From JBCBRD01 sp039819785 (GTDB taxonomy: Bacteria; Pseudomonadota; Alphaproteobacteria; Rhizobiales; Hyphomicrobiaceae), in assembly GCA_039819785.1 (NCBI GenBank), contig JBCBRH010000009.1:1-64000 (forward strand): DNA of 64,000 nt, read 5' to 3'. Under the pieces are notes generated by a model that saw nothing but the letters and a program-made list of their open reading frames with translations, did not search any database and had not been told where the DNA came from. The translations under genes and the position numbers were made by a program. Below are positions 47,771 through 57,105 of the stretch, one piece after another (the first letter of the stretch is position 1; each line of letters begins with the position of its first letter).

Positions 47771-48541
47771 ATGACGCGACCTTGGGTCTTGAGATCAGGG
47801 TTGGTTTCGAAGGCAAGCCTAGCGGCTGCGCTCGTCATATTGGTCACGCCTGGAGTGACCGTGGCAGAGACACCCGATGGTGTTCAGGCCTCAGCTTTGC
47901 TGTCTGATGTGGCCGATGGCAGTGACCTGTTGATCGCGTGCCAGACAACCGCACTCGCCATGAACACATCGCCGTTCAAGTCCTCACAAGGCACCATCAC
48001 CATTCGTGTGGTTCTCGATGGCACAGAGGACGGAAGACGCAAAGGCAAGTGGTTCGTCGCCGATATCGGCACCAACCACGACCAGTCGTTTGCCGTGGCC
48101 GCGCGCAATAGCTGCAAGGACGGGTGTACACTCCGGCTCGCCAGCCCACCGCCCAAGGCCGCGAATGAGGCAGCAGCCGCCAATCAAGGGGCTTCACCAC
48201 GCCCCGGCACCCCAAACCCGCCAGCCACCCAACTGGAGTTGTGGGACCCCAACCCCATGGGGATCGACAAGCTCAACCCCGATCAGACATTGACGATCGC
48301 TACGTTCAAGCTGCCATCATTTGATCTGAAGGCCTCGAAGTTCGAGGGTCGGGCGCCGTTGATTTTTGAACAGGGTCAATGCGAACGCATCGCCGCCCTG
48401 CCGGCAGCAAAAACCGAAACCGCGCCGGACACAGGGGCAAAGCCATCCGAACAGTCGGGGGCCAATCCGGACCCGCAGGACAAACCCGACACAACGCCGA
48501 AAGCCACCGCCGAACCCGCAAAAGAGGCCGCCAAGCCATGA
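47771..48541 (+). CDS. Exported hypothetical protein inserted between purS and purQ
   Basis: 256 residues from ATG 47771, with GGAG seven bases upstream; upstream frame in purS is not coding. The signal peptide is about 1-33 (ASLAAALVILVTPGVTVAE). The mature domain (to about 205) has three or four Cys (LLIACQTT, SCKDGC, GQCERIA) that could form disulfides, and beta-type stretches such as TITIRVVLDGTEDGRRKGKW and TLTIATFKLPSFDLKASKF. A Pro/Lys/Glu/Thr-rich tail (about 210-256) looks disordered. Its stop overlaps the purQ start (ATGA), so purQ translation is coupled to it. Unknown family; the purine operon is an odd place for an exported protein. Confidence 0.72.
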   Translation: MTRPWVLRSGLVSKASLAAALVILVTPGVTVAETPDGVQASALLSDVADGSDLLIACQTTALAMNTSPFKSSQGTITIRVVLDGTEDGRRKGKWFVADIGTNHDQSFAVAARNSCKDGCTLRLASPPPKAANEAAAANQGASPRPGTPNPPATQLELWDPNPMGIDKLNPDQTLTIATFKLPSFDLKASKFEGRAPLIFEQGQCERIAALPAAKTETAPDTGAKPSEQSGANPDPQDKPDTTPKATAEPAKEAAKP

Positions 48542-49245
48542 ACCGGATCAGCGTCATCGTCTTTCCCGGGTCCAACTGTGACCGCGACGTGAAGGTTGCA
48601 TTCGAACGCGTCACGGGCGCGAAGGTCCAGATGGTGTGGCACGGAGAAAGTACCGTTCCCGACTGCGATATGATTGTGCTTCCAGGCGGGTTCTCGTATG
48701 GCGACTACCTGCGCTGCGGGGCGATGGCCGCTCATTCACCCATCATGCGAGATTGTGTGAGAAAGGCCCGCGAAGGCACACCGCTCCTTGGCATCTGCAA
48801 CGGCTTCCAGATGCTGCTCGAAACCGGCCTGCTGCCCGGCGCACTCATGCGGAACGCATCGCTGAAATTCATCTGCCGCGACATTCATTTGACGTGTGAA
48901 AACACTGAAACACCGTTCACTGGGGCCTACCGGCGCGGTGAAACCATTCGCATTCCCATTGCACACCACGACGGCAACTACTTTGCCGATGAAGACACCC
49001 TGAAGCGCCTTGAAGGCGATGGGCGGGTGGTGTTTCGTTATTGCGATGCAAGCGGACAGGCGACCGCTGCTGCCAACCCCAACGGCTCCCAGCGCAACAT
49101 CGCCGGCATCTGTTCTGCAAACGGCCGCATCGTCGGGATGATGCCCCACCCTGAACGGCTGTATGAACCTGCACTTGGCGGGACGGACGGCCGCCGTATT
49201 TTCGAAAGCGCTGCGTTGTTCATGGCGCAGACGGCTCTGGTTTGA
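48538..49245 (+). CDS. purQ: FGAM synthase glutaminase subunit PurQ
   Basis: 235 residues. The class I glutamine amidotransferase supplies ammonia to PurL. Triad: Cys87 (LLGICNGFQMLL), His204 and Glu206 (MMPHPERLYE). The N-terminus ISVIVFPGSNCDRDV and IVLPGGFSYGDYLRCG are typical. The start overlaps the upstream hypothetical gene by four bases. No terminator is seen rightward; the hairpin at 49284 favours the opposite strand. Confidence 0.96.
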   Translation: MNRISVIVFPGSNCDRDVKVAFERVTGAKVQMVWHGESTVPDCDMIVLPGGFSYGDYLRCGAMAAHSPIMRDCVRKAREGTPLLGICNGFQMLLETGLLPGALMRNASLKFICRDIHLTCENTETPFTGAYRRGETIRIPIAHHDGNYFADEDTLKRLEGDGRVVFRYCDASGQATAAANPNGSQRNIAGICSANGRIVGMMPHPERLYEPALGGTDGRRIFESAALFMAQTALV

Positions 49246-49283
49246 CCACGAAACCACGGGCGCATCGCCCATGGACAAAAAAA

Positions 49284-49315
49284 CGGCGGCCCACCTTTCA
49301 AAAGGTGGACCACCG
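49284..49315 (-). terminator. Leftward terminator after the small exported protein gene
   Basis: A stem-loop with inner arm 49291-49297 paired with 49302-49308 and an outer GC arm. Read leftward it runs into seven T (complement of 49277-49283). It ends the leftward gene that stops at 49352. Confidence 0.75.
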
Positions 49316-49351
49316 CATAACTCACACAGACTGTCAGTCGTGACGTTCGGA

Positions 49352-49729
49352 TCAGTTCGCTTTGTAGGCGACGTTCAGGACCGGACGCAATTCAATGGTT
49401 TTGGCCGTCGCACTACACTTGAATGCGACCGCATAACCATAACCGTCAGCCATCTTGAAGGATTTTCCCGGAGCGATGTCCACGTTGACCCGGGTCGGGT
49501 TCCAGTCTTTGGCAGAATATCTGGCATCGGACGTTGAGAACGTCGCTTTGCACTGCCCGTCTCGTGACAGAAAATAGACCATGGTCCGCTTGAGACCGAT
49601 GTCCAAGCTCACGCCATGACCCTCCTTCAGCACACTGGCAAATGCTGGCTGTTGCGCCGTAGCTGCCTGCGTTGAAAGTGCGAGGACCGCTGCTGTAAGC
49701 GCGATCGAACACGTTTTTAGGACTGTCAT
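49352..49729 (-). CDS. Small exported hypothetical protein
   Basis: 125 residues from ATG 49729, with AGGAG nine bases upstream; the longer open frame is unsupported. Signal peptide about 1-25 (CSIALTAAVLALSTQAATAQ). The mature part of 100 residues reads as beta-rich (SVLKEGHGVSLDIGLKRTMVYFLSRDGQCKATF, GKSFKMADGYGYAVAFKCS), with two Cys that may pair. No family recognised. It has its own terminator and lies between purQ and the cupin gene. Confidence 0.7.
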   Translation of the reverse strand: MTVLKTCSIALTAAVLALSTQAATAQQPAFASVLKEGHGVSLDIGLKRTMVYFLSRDGQCKATFSTSDARYSAKDWNPTRVNVDIAPGKSFKMADGYGYAVAFKCSATAKTIELRPVLNVAYKAN

Positions 49730-49966
49730 AGTAATCGTCTCCTGTTCTACGGCGCGGCTAAAGCAACTGGTGTCCGCGCCATAATCGGTCAACAAAGATG
49801 GCAACGCCCCTGCACCACACAGAGGCGAGCGGCTGACCGTCATCGAACGATACAGGGAATTGTTCGAAGCTTGCAGCGCTATTGCTGCACCGCAGCAATG
49901 CACCATCATCAGCGCGGTTTGGACGCAGAAATCTTAAACGATTTCTCAACGTCGTAACGTGTGCGC

Positions 49967-50494
49967 CTATTCAACGCCAGGCCCGAGTTTTACGGAGTTT
50001 TTCAAACCACCACCGCCCATAAACACCGCCAGAATCCGAACGGGTTTATCACCGAGGTTTTGACCATCGTGGGGTGTCCACATGGCTTCCATCAGACTGT
50101 CACCAGTCCGGTACACGCGCTGGCCATGACCCTTGTAGGTCACCGTCAGTTCGCCTTCGAGCATATATCCGAACAGTGGGACCTCGTGAAAATGCCAACC
50201 GGTTTCCGCTCCAGGCGGCATGGTAACGATAACCGCTGTGATTTTCGCATCGCCGTCGTTTGGGTATGTAATGGGCTGGTCAAGGACGGTCTTGGTGGTC
50301 GACAACAGCTTTTCCAATGACGCTTTGGGCTTTGCTAGAGCCTCTCGTTGAACACCACCCGGATTGGCAGGCTCGGACTTCGCCGCCGTAGGAGACAAGG
50401 CCAAAGCCGCGCCACTCACCCGAAGCTGCTCAAACCCGAGCACCATCGCCCCGCCTAAGACCGCCCCTAGACCCAGACCAATGATCGCTTTCAT
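49967..50494 (-). CDS. Exported cupin-domain protein
   Basis: 175 residues, with GGAGGGG before the ATG. A signal peptide or anchor (about 1-33) precedes a single cupin barrel: VIVTMPPGAETGWHFHEVPLFGYMLEGELTVTYKG (about 90-125), with His-x-His and Glu metal-ligand positions, and the second motif around YRTGDSLMEAMWTPHDGQN. Single-domain secreted cupins often bind a small ligand or metal, and the substrate is unknown. It is divergent from purL. Confidence 0.82.
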   Translation of the reverse strand: MKAIIGLGLGAVLGGAMVLGFEQLRVSGAALALSPTAAKSEPANPGGVQREALAKPKASLEKLLSTTKTVLDQPITYPNDGDAKITAVIVTMPPGAETGWHFHEVPLFGYMLEGELTVTYKGHGQRVYRTGDSLMEAMWTPHDGQNLGDKPVRILAVFMGGGGLKNSVKLGPGVE

Positions 50495-50631
50495 TCCACC
50501 CCTCCTGTAGCCGCTTCATTTGTGGCCAGTCACGCTGCCGACAGCCTGCTTCCATCTCTCATCAGACATAGGCGACACCTGCTGATGAACCGGGTATAAG
50601 CGGGGCGTCCCCAACAACTTAAGCGCATCAG

Positions 50632-52851
50632 ATGACCACCGAATCACTCGTTAAACCTACCATTTCTGAGCAGACCGTGGCCGAGCACGGCCTCAAGCCG
50701 GACGAATACAAGCGCCTGCTTGAGATCATGGGGCGCGAACCAACACTGACAGAACTTGGAATCTTCTCGGTGATGTGGTCTGAGCATTGCTCCTATAAGT
50801 CGTCACGCATTTGGCTCAAGACGCTGCCGACAGACGGGCCGCAGGTCATTCAGGGGCCAGGTGAGAACGCGGGCGTGGTGGACATCGGCGATGGCGATGC
50901 AGTCGTCTTCAAGATGGAGAGCCACAATCACCCCTCCTACATCGAGCCCTATCAAGGCGCAGCAACCGGCGTCGGTGGAATTATGCGCGACGTCTTCACC
51001 ATGGGCGCGCGCCCGATCGCAAACCTGAACGCGCTGCGCTTTGGGTCACCAGATCACGCCAAGACCCGGCACCTCGTCTCAGGCGTCGTTGCCGGCATCG
51101 GTGGGTATGGCAATTGTGTTGGCGTTCCAACCGTCGGCGGTGAGACGAATTTCGACGCGGGCTACAACAACAATATACTCGTCAATGCCATGTGCATCGG
51201 TTTGGCGAAAGCTGACAGCATCTTCTACTCGGCAGCAAAAAATCCAGGGCTGCAGGTGGTGTACGTCGGCTCCAAGACGGGCCGGGACGGAATCCACGGT
51301 GCCACAATGGCGTCCGCTGAGTTTGATGAAAACTCAGATGAAAAACGTCCAACGGTTCAAGTCGGCGATCCGTTCACCGAAAAACTGCTCATCGAAGCGT
51401 GCCTGGAGTTGATGGCAACCGACGCAATCGATGCGATCCAGGACATGGGTGCCGCCGGCCTGACGTCATCGACAGCCGAGATGGCAGACAAGGGTGGAAC
51501 CGGCATTGAGCTGAACCTTGATGATGTTCCCCAGCGCGAAAGCGGCATGACGGCCTACGAGATGATGCTGTCCGAAAGTCAGGAGCGGATGTTGATGATC
51601 CTGCGCCCCGGCCGGGAAGCCCAAGCCGAGGCGATCTTCAAAAAGTGGGGGCTCGACTTTGCCGTCATCGGTCGAACGACTGCAACGGGCCGAATGGTTG
51701 TTCGGCATAAGGGCGTGGTTGAAGCCGATATCCCCGTGGCATCCCTGGCCGACAGTGCTCCGCTGTATGATCGCCCTTGGCGGGCCACAACCCCGCCAAA
51801 GGCCCTTCTGGCCGAATGGGTCCCGCCGCCAACCACCGGTGTCTTGCCGACGTTGAAGGACATGATGGGCAGCCCGGCCCTCGCCTCGCGGCGATGGATC
51901 TGGGATCAGTACGACCACATGGTCATGGGCGATACGATCCAAAGACCAGGCGGCGATGCCGCTGTGGTGCGCATCCATGGCTCGAACAAGGCGATCGCGG
52001 CGACATGTGACTGTACGCCCCGCTATGTTCAGGCAGACCCCGCAATGGGCGCCAAACAAGCTGTCGTCGAGACATGGCGAAACCTTATAGCCGTCGGCGC
52101 CAAGCCGCTCGCGATCACCGACAACCTGAATTTCGCGAGCCCGGAGCGCCGCGAGGTGATGGGGCAGATCGTCGGTTCCATACGGGGCATGGGCGAAGCC
52201 TGCCGCGTTCTTGATTACCCCGTCGTTTCAGGAAACGTGTCACTCTACAACGAGACCAACGGCGTTGGCATTCCACCCACACCTGCGATCGGCGGCGTCG
52301 GAGTGCTCCACGATTACCGCCAGTCAGCCGATATGGCGTTGAAATCGGTCGGCGGGTTGCTGATCTTGATCGGTCGCGAGCAAGGCTGGCTCGGCCAAAG
52401 CCTCTATCAGCAGCATGTTTCGCGCAAGCTTGAGGGCGCGCCGCCCGCCGTCGATCTGGCGGATGAATTAAAGGCCGGGCACCTTGTCCGGTCACTTATT
52501 AACGAAGGCAAGACCAACACCGTGCACGATTGTTCCGATGGCGGCTTGCTCGTCACGGTGGCGGAAATGGCATTGGCGGGTAATACCGGTGTCGAACTGT
52601 TCCCCTATGAAGGCAAACTGCCAACACACGCGGTTTGGTTCGGCGAAGACCAAGGGCGCTATGTGCTTGAAGTCTCACCCGACTCCGCAGAGCAGATTGC
52701 ACGGCGTGCCCGGCTTCTTGCTCTACCGGCCCGCATCATAGGCCGCGTTGGCGGAGATCACATTAAACTGGCCGGTGAAACAGCCCTACCGCTGTCGGCT
52801 TTGCGGAAGGCGCACGAAAGCTGGTTGCCTGATGTGATGGGTGGCGCCTGA
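50632..52851 (+). CDS. purL: FGAM synthase catalytic subunit PurL
   Basis: 739 residues, the length of the small-type PurL that works with PurS and PurQ. It converts FGAR to FGAM with ATP and ammonia. Blocks: MWSEHCSYKSSRIWLK (about 50-65), VVFKMESHNHPSYIEPYQGAATGVGGI, GPPxxG-type metal loops (MGARPIANLNALRFG), QDMGAAGLTSSTAEMA and SDGGLLVTVAEMAL. It is separated from purQ by two leftward genes, which is unusual since purQ and purL are commonly adjacent. Confidence 0.97.
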   Translation: MTTESLVKPTISEQTVAEHGLKPDEYKRLLEIMGREPTLTELGIFSVMWSEHCSYKSSRIWLKTLPTDGPQVIQGPGENAGVVDIGDGDAVVFKMESHNHPSYIEPYQGAATGVGGIMRDVFTMGARPIANLNALRFGSPDHAKTRHLVSGVVAGIGGYGNCVGVPTVGGETNFDAGYNNNILVNAMCIGLAKADSIFYSAAKNPGLQVVYVGSKTGRDGIHGATMASAEFDENSDEKRPTVQVGDPFTEKLLIEACLELMATDAIDAIQDMGAAGLTSSTAEMADKGGTGIELNLDDVPQRESGMTAYEMMLSESQERMLMILRPGREAQAEAIFKKWGLDFAVIGRTTATGRMVVRHKGVVEADIPVASLADSAPLYDRPWRATTPPKALLAEWVPPPTTGVLPTLKDMMGSPALASRRWIWDQYDHMVMGDTIQRPGGDAAVVRIHGSNKAIAATCDCTPRYVQADPAMGAKQAVVETWRNLIAVGAKPLAITDNLNFASPERREVMGQIVGSIRGMGEACRVLDYPVVSGNVSLYNETNGVGIPPTPAIGGVGVLHDYRQSADMALKSVGGLLILIGREQGWLGQSLYQQHVSRKLEGAPPAVDLADELKAGHLVRSLINEGKTNTVHDCSDGGLLVTVAEMALAGNTGVELFPYEGKLPTHAVWFGEDQGRYVLEVSPDSAEQIARRARLLALPARIIGRVGGDHIKLAGETALPLSALRKAHESWLPDVMGGA

Positions 52852-52939
52852 GCGGCGCCTGAGGGTCAGCCGGGGACTTGACCCCGACCCTTCTGCGCGC
52901 GACATGACAGACTTGAATTCAACAAAGGACACGAACCTA

Positions 52940-53179
52940 ATGCCCATGGAAGCTGGCGAAATCGAGCGCTTGATCAAAGACGCCCTTCCCGATGCGGAAG
53001 TCGAAATCAAGGACCTTGCCGGCGATGGCGACCATTACGCCGCCCACGTCATCTCGGCATCCTTCAAGGGCAAATCCCGCGTCCAGCAACACCAGATGAT
53101 CTACGCGGCACTCCAGGGAAACATGGGCGGTGTTCTGCACGCGCTCGCACTCACCACCGCTGCCCCCAAAGAACAATGA
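52940..53179 (+). CDS. BolA family protein
   Basis: 79 residues using ATG 52940 (ATG 52946 is a near alternative). The BolA/YrbA fold is clear: EIERLIKDALPDAEVEIKDLAGDGDHYAAHVIS (5-37), FKGKSRVQQHQMIYAALQGNMGGVLHALAL. The conserved His in QQHQMIY ligates the 2Fe-2S cluster shared with a monothiol glutaredoxin. The grxD gene is the next one, so the pair likely forms the iron-sulfur trafficking complex. Confidence 0.93.
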   Translation: MPMEAGEIERLIKDALPDAEVEIKDLAGDGDHYAAHVISASFKGKSRVQQHQMIYAALQGNMGGVLHALALTTAAPKEQ

Positions 53180-53261
53180 CGCCCAGCCGTTGACCATTCA
53201 GCAGCCAAGGGCCACTTTAAATGCCAATCAGTTGGCGCGTTGACGCATTCGAAAGGACGAA

Positions 53262-53615
53262 ATGATGAGCGAACAAGAGGTCCAGGACTGGATCCGCAAG
53301 CAGGTTGCATCGAACGATGTGGTTCTATTCATGAAGGGGACCAGCAAGTTCCCACAATGTGGGTTTTCCGGCCAGGTGACGCAGATCCTCGGCTATGTCG
53401 GGGTCGACTACAAAGACATTAACGTGCTGGACGACATGGCCGTGCGCGATGGCATCAAGGCGTTTTCCAACTGGCCGACAATCCCGCAGCTTTACGTAAA
53501 GGGCGAGTTTGTGGGTGGATGCGATATTATCCGTGAGATGTTCCAGGCTGGCGAACTGGCTGACCTGCTCAAGGAAAAAGGCGTCCCCTTCGACAATTCG
53601 AAGATGACGGCCTAA
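53262..53615 (+). CDS. grxD: Monothiol glutaredoxin, Grx4 type
   Basis: 117 residues (a second ATG follows immediately). The CGFS active site is at 33-36 (KGTSKFPQCGFSGQ), with NVLDDMAVRDGIKAFSNWPTIPQLYVKGEFVGGCDII supplying the glutathione-binding Trp-Pro and Gly-Gly-Cys-Asp. Such glutaredoxins carry a bridging 2Fe-2S cluster and work with BolA in iron homeostasis. It is 82 bp after the BolA gene. Confidence 0.95.
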   Translation: MMSEQEVQDWIRKQVASNDVVLFMKGTSKFPQCGFSGQVTQILGYVGVDYKDINVLDDMAVRDGIKAFSNWPTIPQLYVKGEFVGGCDIIREMFQAGELADLLKEKGVPFDNSKMTA

Positions 53616-53802
53616 TCGGACGTCGCCGGGCTTAGCCGCGTATCCATGCAGTTAACGCTGAACGCGACGCGATTGTCTTTTGTGCGGAGCGCGCGCAAAC
53701 CGCCCTGCAACGGACATATCCGCACTATTCAATTATACTCAACGCGGCCGGAGCCTCCCAGCTCCGGCCGTAACCGTTTCGATCCATCCGGACCCTTGTC
53801 AC

Positions 53803-54888
53803 ATGCGCCTTGGCGGACGCCGATTTCTGTTGAGCCTCGCAATCCTCGGGGCCTCGGTGTGTCTGGCGCTTGGCATCACGCTGCCGGTGATCAAGCTGAC
53901 GAAGTATGTGTTTTGGGAAACACAGCACTCGCTGCTATCGACGGTTGAAGTGCTGCTGCGCGATCAACAATGGTTTCTCGGCCTGACCGTCTTGATCTTT
54001 TCAATCATCTTTCCAGTTTTTAAGCTGCTGTATCTACTGTCCATTTCAACACTACCAGCCGTTGAGATCCGTCGTCAGCGCTGGCGATTGCGTGCGATCG
54101 AGTGGCTGGGCAAATGGTCCATGCATGACGTCCTGGTGCTGGCGCTGATGATCTTCTTCATCAAGAGCCAGGGCTTGTACGATGCGACAAGCGTCAACGG
54201 CGTCTATTTCTTCACTGCTGGAATTGTCTTGATGATCCTGGCCTATGCGTGGCTGCCGGATGTCGCGCAGTCAGGCACACAGGCCATGCGGGAGGAGGAC
54301 GCGCTGAGCGGGCCCGATGCTGCGATCGTGGCGCCGGCATCGACCTTTCGCAACTTCGTCCTAAGCTTCCTCATCATCGTTGCGACGGTTTTCTTTGCAC
54401 TCGGCGTCATTCTTCCAGTGATCCGCTTTACCACCGTCTATGTTTGGACGGCCGAGCACTCCATTGCGACGATCATCTACGCGCTCTATCAAAACGGCGA
54501 ACTGTTCTTGTGTACTGTCCTTTTTATCTTCTCGATCCTGTTTCCATTCCTGAAGCTGTTTTATCTGCTGACGCTGGTCACCTCGCCTGATGTGACCACG
54601 GAGTTCCGTCGCAAGTCCATCAACACCATGGAGTGGCTGGGGCGCTATTCCATGACCGATGTCATGGTGCTGGCGCTCATTATCTTTTACGTGAACTCAT
54701 CGGGTTATACGGAAGCCGTCGTGCAACCTGGCGTCTATTTCTTCGCCGCGAGCGCGCTCATAACAATGCTGGCCTACGGTTGGGCCAACACGACGAGGCC
54801 AAAGCCTCGAAAGGGCCAGCGGGCCCAGTCAACGCCCGCGAACGCAACCGCCGGCGAGCCGGCCAGCAACTCGACTTTGCCAGCTTAG
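53803..54888 (+). CDS. PqiA-like membrane protein with two tandem domains
   Basis: 361 residues from ATG 53803; the frame is open to 53680 but unsupported. The protein is internally duplicated: ALGITLPVIKLTKYVFWETQHSL ... FPVFKLLYLLSI ... IEWLGKWSMHDVLVLALMIFFIKS matches ALGVILPVIRFTTVYVWTAEHSI ... FPFLKLFYLLTL ... MEWLGRYSMTDVMVLALIIFYVNS. Each half has four membrane segments, as in paraquat-inducible PqiA. The zinc-ribbon cysteines of E. coli PqiA are absent, and no PqiB/MCE gene is nearby. A role in outer-membrane lipid transport is inferred from the family. Confidence 0.87.
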   Translation: MRLGGRRFLLSLAILGASVCLALGITLPVIKLTKYVFWETQHSLLSTVEVLLRDQQWFLGLTVLIFSIIFPVFKLLYLLSISTLPAVEIRRQRWRLRAIEWLGKWSMHDVLVLALMIFFIKSQGLYDATSVNGVYFFTAGIVLMILAYAWLPDVAQSGTQAMREEDALSGPDAAIVAPASTFRNFVLSFLIIVATVFFALGVILPVIRFTTVYVWTAEHSIATIIYALYQNGELFLCTVLFIFSILFPFLKLFYLLTLVTSPDVTTEFRRKSINTMEWLGRYSMTDVMVLALIIFYVNSSGYTEAVVQPGVYFFAASALITMLAYGWANTTRPKPRKGQRAQSTPANATAGEPASNSTLPA

Positions 54889-55095
54889 AGGCAGACGCCA
54901 CGGATTGCATGGCGTGCACCTTGGAGTGCCGCCTCTGTTCCAAACGGAACACCGTTCACCGGCCGCCTTGCGTATCACCATCAGCCTCTGCTCCTGCACT
55001 TTCGGCTTCCGCATTTGAAAAACGATGCCGGGCTCACGTGTGGCCGTCCTCGCGCAACGGTCCCAAGGAGCGATGGTTAGTGAAAGGCAACAAAA

Positions 55096-56070
55096 ATGAA
55101 CAAGCCAGAACCACGCTATCTGCCCCACAAGAGCAGTCGATTGTTTCTGACGGACGGTGGCCTTGAAACCGTTCTCGTCTTCCAAAAAGGCATCGAGCTG
55201 CCAAGCTTCGCTTCGATTGTCCTTATGAAAACGCCGGAAGGGCGCGACTTCCTCAAGGCGTACTTTGAACCGTTTGTGGCGATCGCACGGGCCACAGGCT
55301 GCGGTCTCATTCTGGAAAGCCCCACATGGCGTGCGAGCCCGGATTGGCAGACGGCCGTGGGCTTTTCAAACCTCGACCAATTGGCGGCAGCCAACGCTGC
55401 TTCAATCGCGTTGCTTGATGAGGTGAGACAAAGCCTTGAAACACCGGCAGCCCCCATGGTGATCTCAGGTTGCATTGGCCCACGAGGCGACGGGTACACG
55501 CCGGACACCGTCATGACAGCCAATGAAGCCGAGGCATATCACGCATGGCAGGTCAGGGTGTTGAAGGATGCTGGAGCCGATCTGCTCAGCGCGCTCACAC
55601 TCACCACAATCAATGAGGCCGTCGGGCTCACGCGCGCTGCGAAGAAAGCGCATATACCGGTCGCCGTCTCGTTCACGATCGAAGTTGATGGCCGTTTGCC
55701 AAGCGGACCGACACTGGGTGAAGCGATTGCAGCGGTCGATGAGGCAACAGGCTGTGCACCGGCATACTTTATGATCAATTGCGCGCACCCGGACCACATC
55801 GCCCAGACCCTTCGATCGACCGGACCGTGGATCGAACGAATCAGCGGGATTCGAGCCAATGCATCCCGGTGTTCACATGCGGAGTTGGATGCCTGCGAGA
55901 AACTGGACGACGGTTACCCCATCGAATTGGGCCGCCAGGTGGCTGACCTGCGCACCATTTTCCCGAACTTGATCGTGATGGGCGGCTGCTGCGGGACGGA
56001 TTATCGCCACATCGCAGAAATTGCGCGAGCTATGATGACCCCTACGCAACATCAAGAGGCGGCAGCTTGA
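55096..56070 (+). CDS. Homocysteine S-methyltransferase family protein
   Basis: 324 residues. The Pfam S-methyl_trans barrel starts LTDGGLETVLVFQKGIELP (18-36). The zinc-binding cysteines are Cys229 (MINCAHP) and Cys298-Cys299 (MGGCCGTDYRHI). GCIGPRGDGY and SFTIEVDGRLPSG fit. Such enzymes move a methyl group from S-methylmethionine or a similar donor to homocysteine; the actual donor and acceptor here are unknown. No metH or metF neighbours. It is followed by a bidirectional terminator. Confidence 0.87.
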   Translation: MNKPEPRYLPHKSSRLFLTDGGLETVLVFQKGIELPSFASIVLMKTPEGRDFLKAYFEPFVAIARATGCGLILESPTWRASPDWQTAVGFSNLDQLAAANAASIALLDEVRQSLETPAAPMVISGCIGPRGDGYTPDTVMTANEAEAYHAWQVRVLKDAGADLLSALTLTTINEAVGLTRAAKKAHIPVAVSFTIEVDGRLPSGPTLGEAIAAVDEATGCAPAYFMINCAHPDHIAQTLRSTGPWIERISGIRANASRCSHAELDACEKLDDGYPIELGRQVADLRTIFPNLIVMGGCCGTDYRHIAEIARAMMTPTQHQEAAA

Positions 56071-56101
56071 ACGCGGTCGAACCCACGTCGTCGATACAAA
56101 A

Positions 56102-56132
56102 AAGAGCGGGGACCGATCGGGTCTCCGCTCTT
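56102..56132. terminator. Bidirectional terminator between the methyltransferase gene and rpsD
   Basis: A 13-bp stem (56102-56114 with 56120-56132), with one G-T position. Rightward the tail is CTTG, while leftward the complement of AAAAAA at 56097-56102 gives a T-run, so it best serves rpsD (leftward, ends 56200). Confidence 0.8.
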
Positions 56133-56199
56133 CTTGTTCAGATCTACAAACCCTCGCGTAGCCATTGAGGCGCAAAGCGGTTGCAGTCAGCCAATGGCC

Positions 56200-56817
56200 C
56201 TATCGTGAATAGAACTCGACCACAAGGTTGGGTTCCATCGTCACGGGATAAGGGACATCCGCAAGGGTTGGGATGCGCACGTATCTCGCCGTCATCTTGG
56301 TTTCGTCAACGTCAAGATAGTCTGGAACGTCGCGCTCAGCCGATTGCATGGCTTCCATAACGAGCGGCAACTGCCGGCTTTTTTCACGGACTTCAACGAC
56401 GTCATCGACACCGACGCGATAGCTGGGAATCGTAACCTTGCGACCGTTAACGAAGACATGTCCATGGCTGACGAACTGGCGCGCAGCGAAAACGGTGGGT
56501 ACAAACTTGGCGCGGTAGACGACGGCGTCAAGACGACGCTCCAGAAGACCGATCATCAGCTCACTCGTTGAGCCCTTCAACCGAACCGCTTCTTTGTATG
56601 TGCGCAAGAACTGACGTTCGGTGATGTTGCCGTAGTAGCCCTTGAGCTTCTGCTTGGCGCGCAACTGCTGACCGAAATCAGACAGCTTGCTCATGCGCCG
56701 ATCACCGTGTTGGCCAGGGCGGCTCTCGCGCTTGTTGAACGGACTTTTCGGTCGACCCCAAATGTTTTCGCCCATACGGCGGTCGATTTTATGTTTGGCG
56801 CGAATGCGCTTCGTCAT
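56200..56817 (-). CDS. rpsD: 30S ribosomal protein S4
   Basis: 205 residues from ATG 56817, the standard start (MTKRIRAKHKIDRRMGENIWG); the upstream open frame is not coding. S4 starts 16S rRNA 5'-domain assembly. The N-terminal domain with SRPGQHG, and the S4 RNA-binding domain near residue 95 (RRLDAVVYRAKFVPTVFAARQFVSHGHVFVNGRKVTIPSY), are intact. Monocistronic, as in other alphaproteobacteria, with a terminator at 56102. A leader hairpin lies at 56982. Confidence 0.98.
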   Translation of the reverse strand: MTKRIRAKHKIDRRMGENIWGRPKSPFNKRESRPGQHGDRRMSKLSDFGQQLRAKQKLKGYYGNITERQFLRTYKEAVRLKGSTSELMIGLLERRLDAVVYRAKFVPTVFAARQFVSHGHVFVNGRKVTIPSYRVGVDDVVEVREKSRQLPLVMEAMQSAERDVPDYLDVDETKMTARYVRIPTLADVPYPVTMEPNLVVEFYSR

Positions 56818-56981
56818 GTTAGCACTCCGAAGATGAGAAGGATCATGGATGTGATCGCGGAGCGCCCCCTCCTTTGCCGGAACGATCATCGTCCCAGCCG
56901 ACAGGTCGAACGGCTCGCAGCAACAAGGACGAACCTTGAAAACATGCCATGAGTGTTTCAACCACGGGTGCGCAAGAAATC

Positions 56982-57006
56982 AGCGCGGGCCTTTTCGACC
57001 CGCGCT
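56982..57006. terminator. Hairpin between hypothetical gene and rpsD
   Basis: A perfect 8-bp GC stem (56982-56989 with 56999-57006) with a 9-base loop. It lies 100 bp after the leftward gene that stops at 57106 and 165 bp before the rpsD start. No T-run follows, so it is a weak terminator or part of the rpsD leader. Confidence 0.45.
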
Positions 57007-57105
57007 AACTCGTGTTGGATAAGCAGAACAACCTGTTTCGTCAAGCCCAATCCGGACCAGTACGCCAGGCATCTCGCCCGACCTGAGCCCTGATTTAGGC
57101 GGGTC

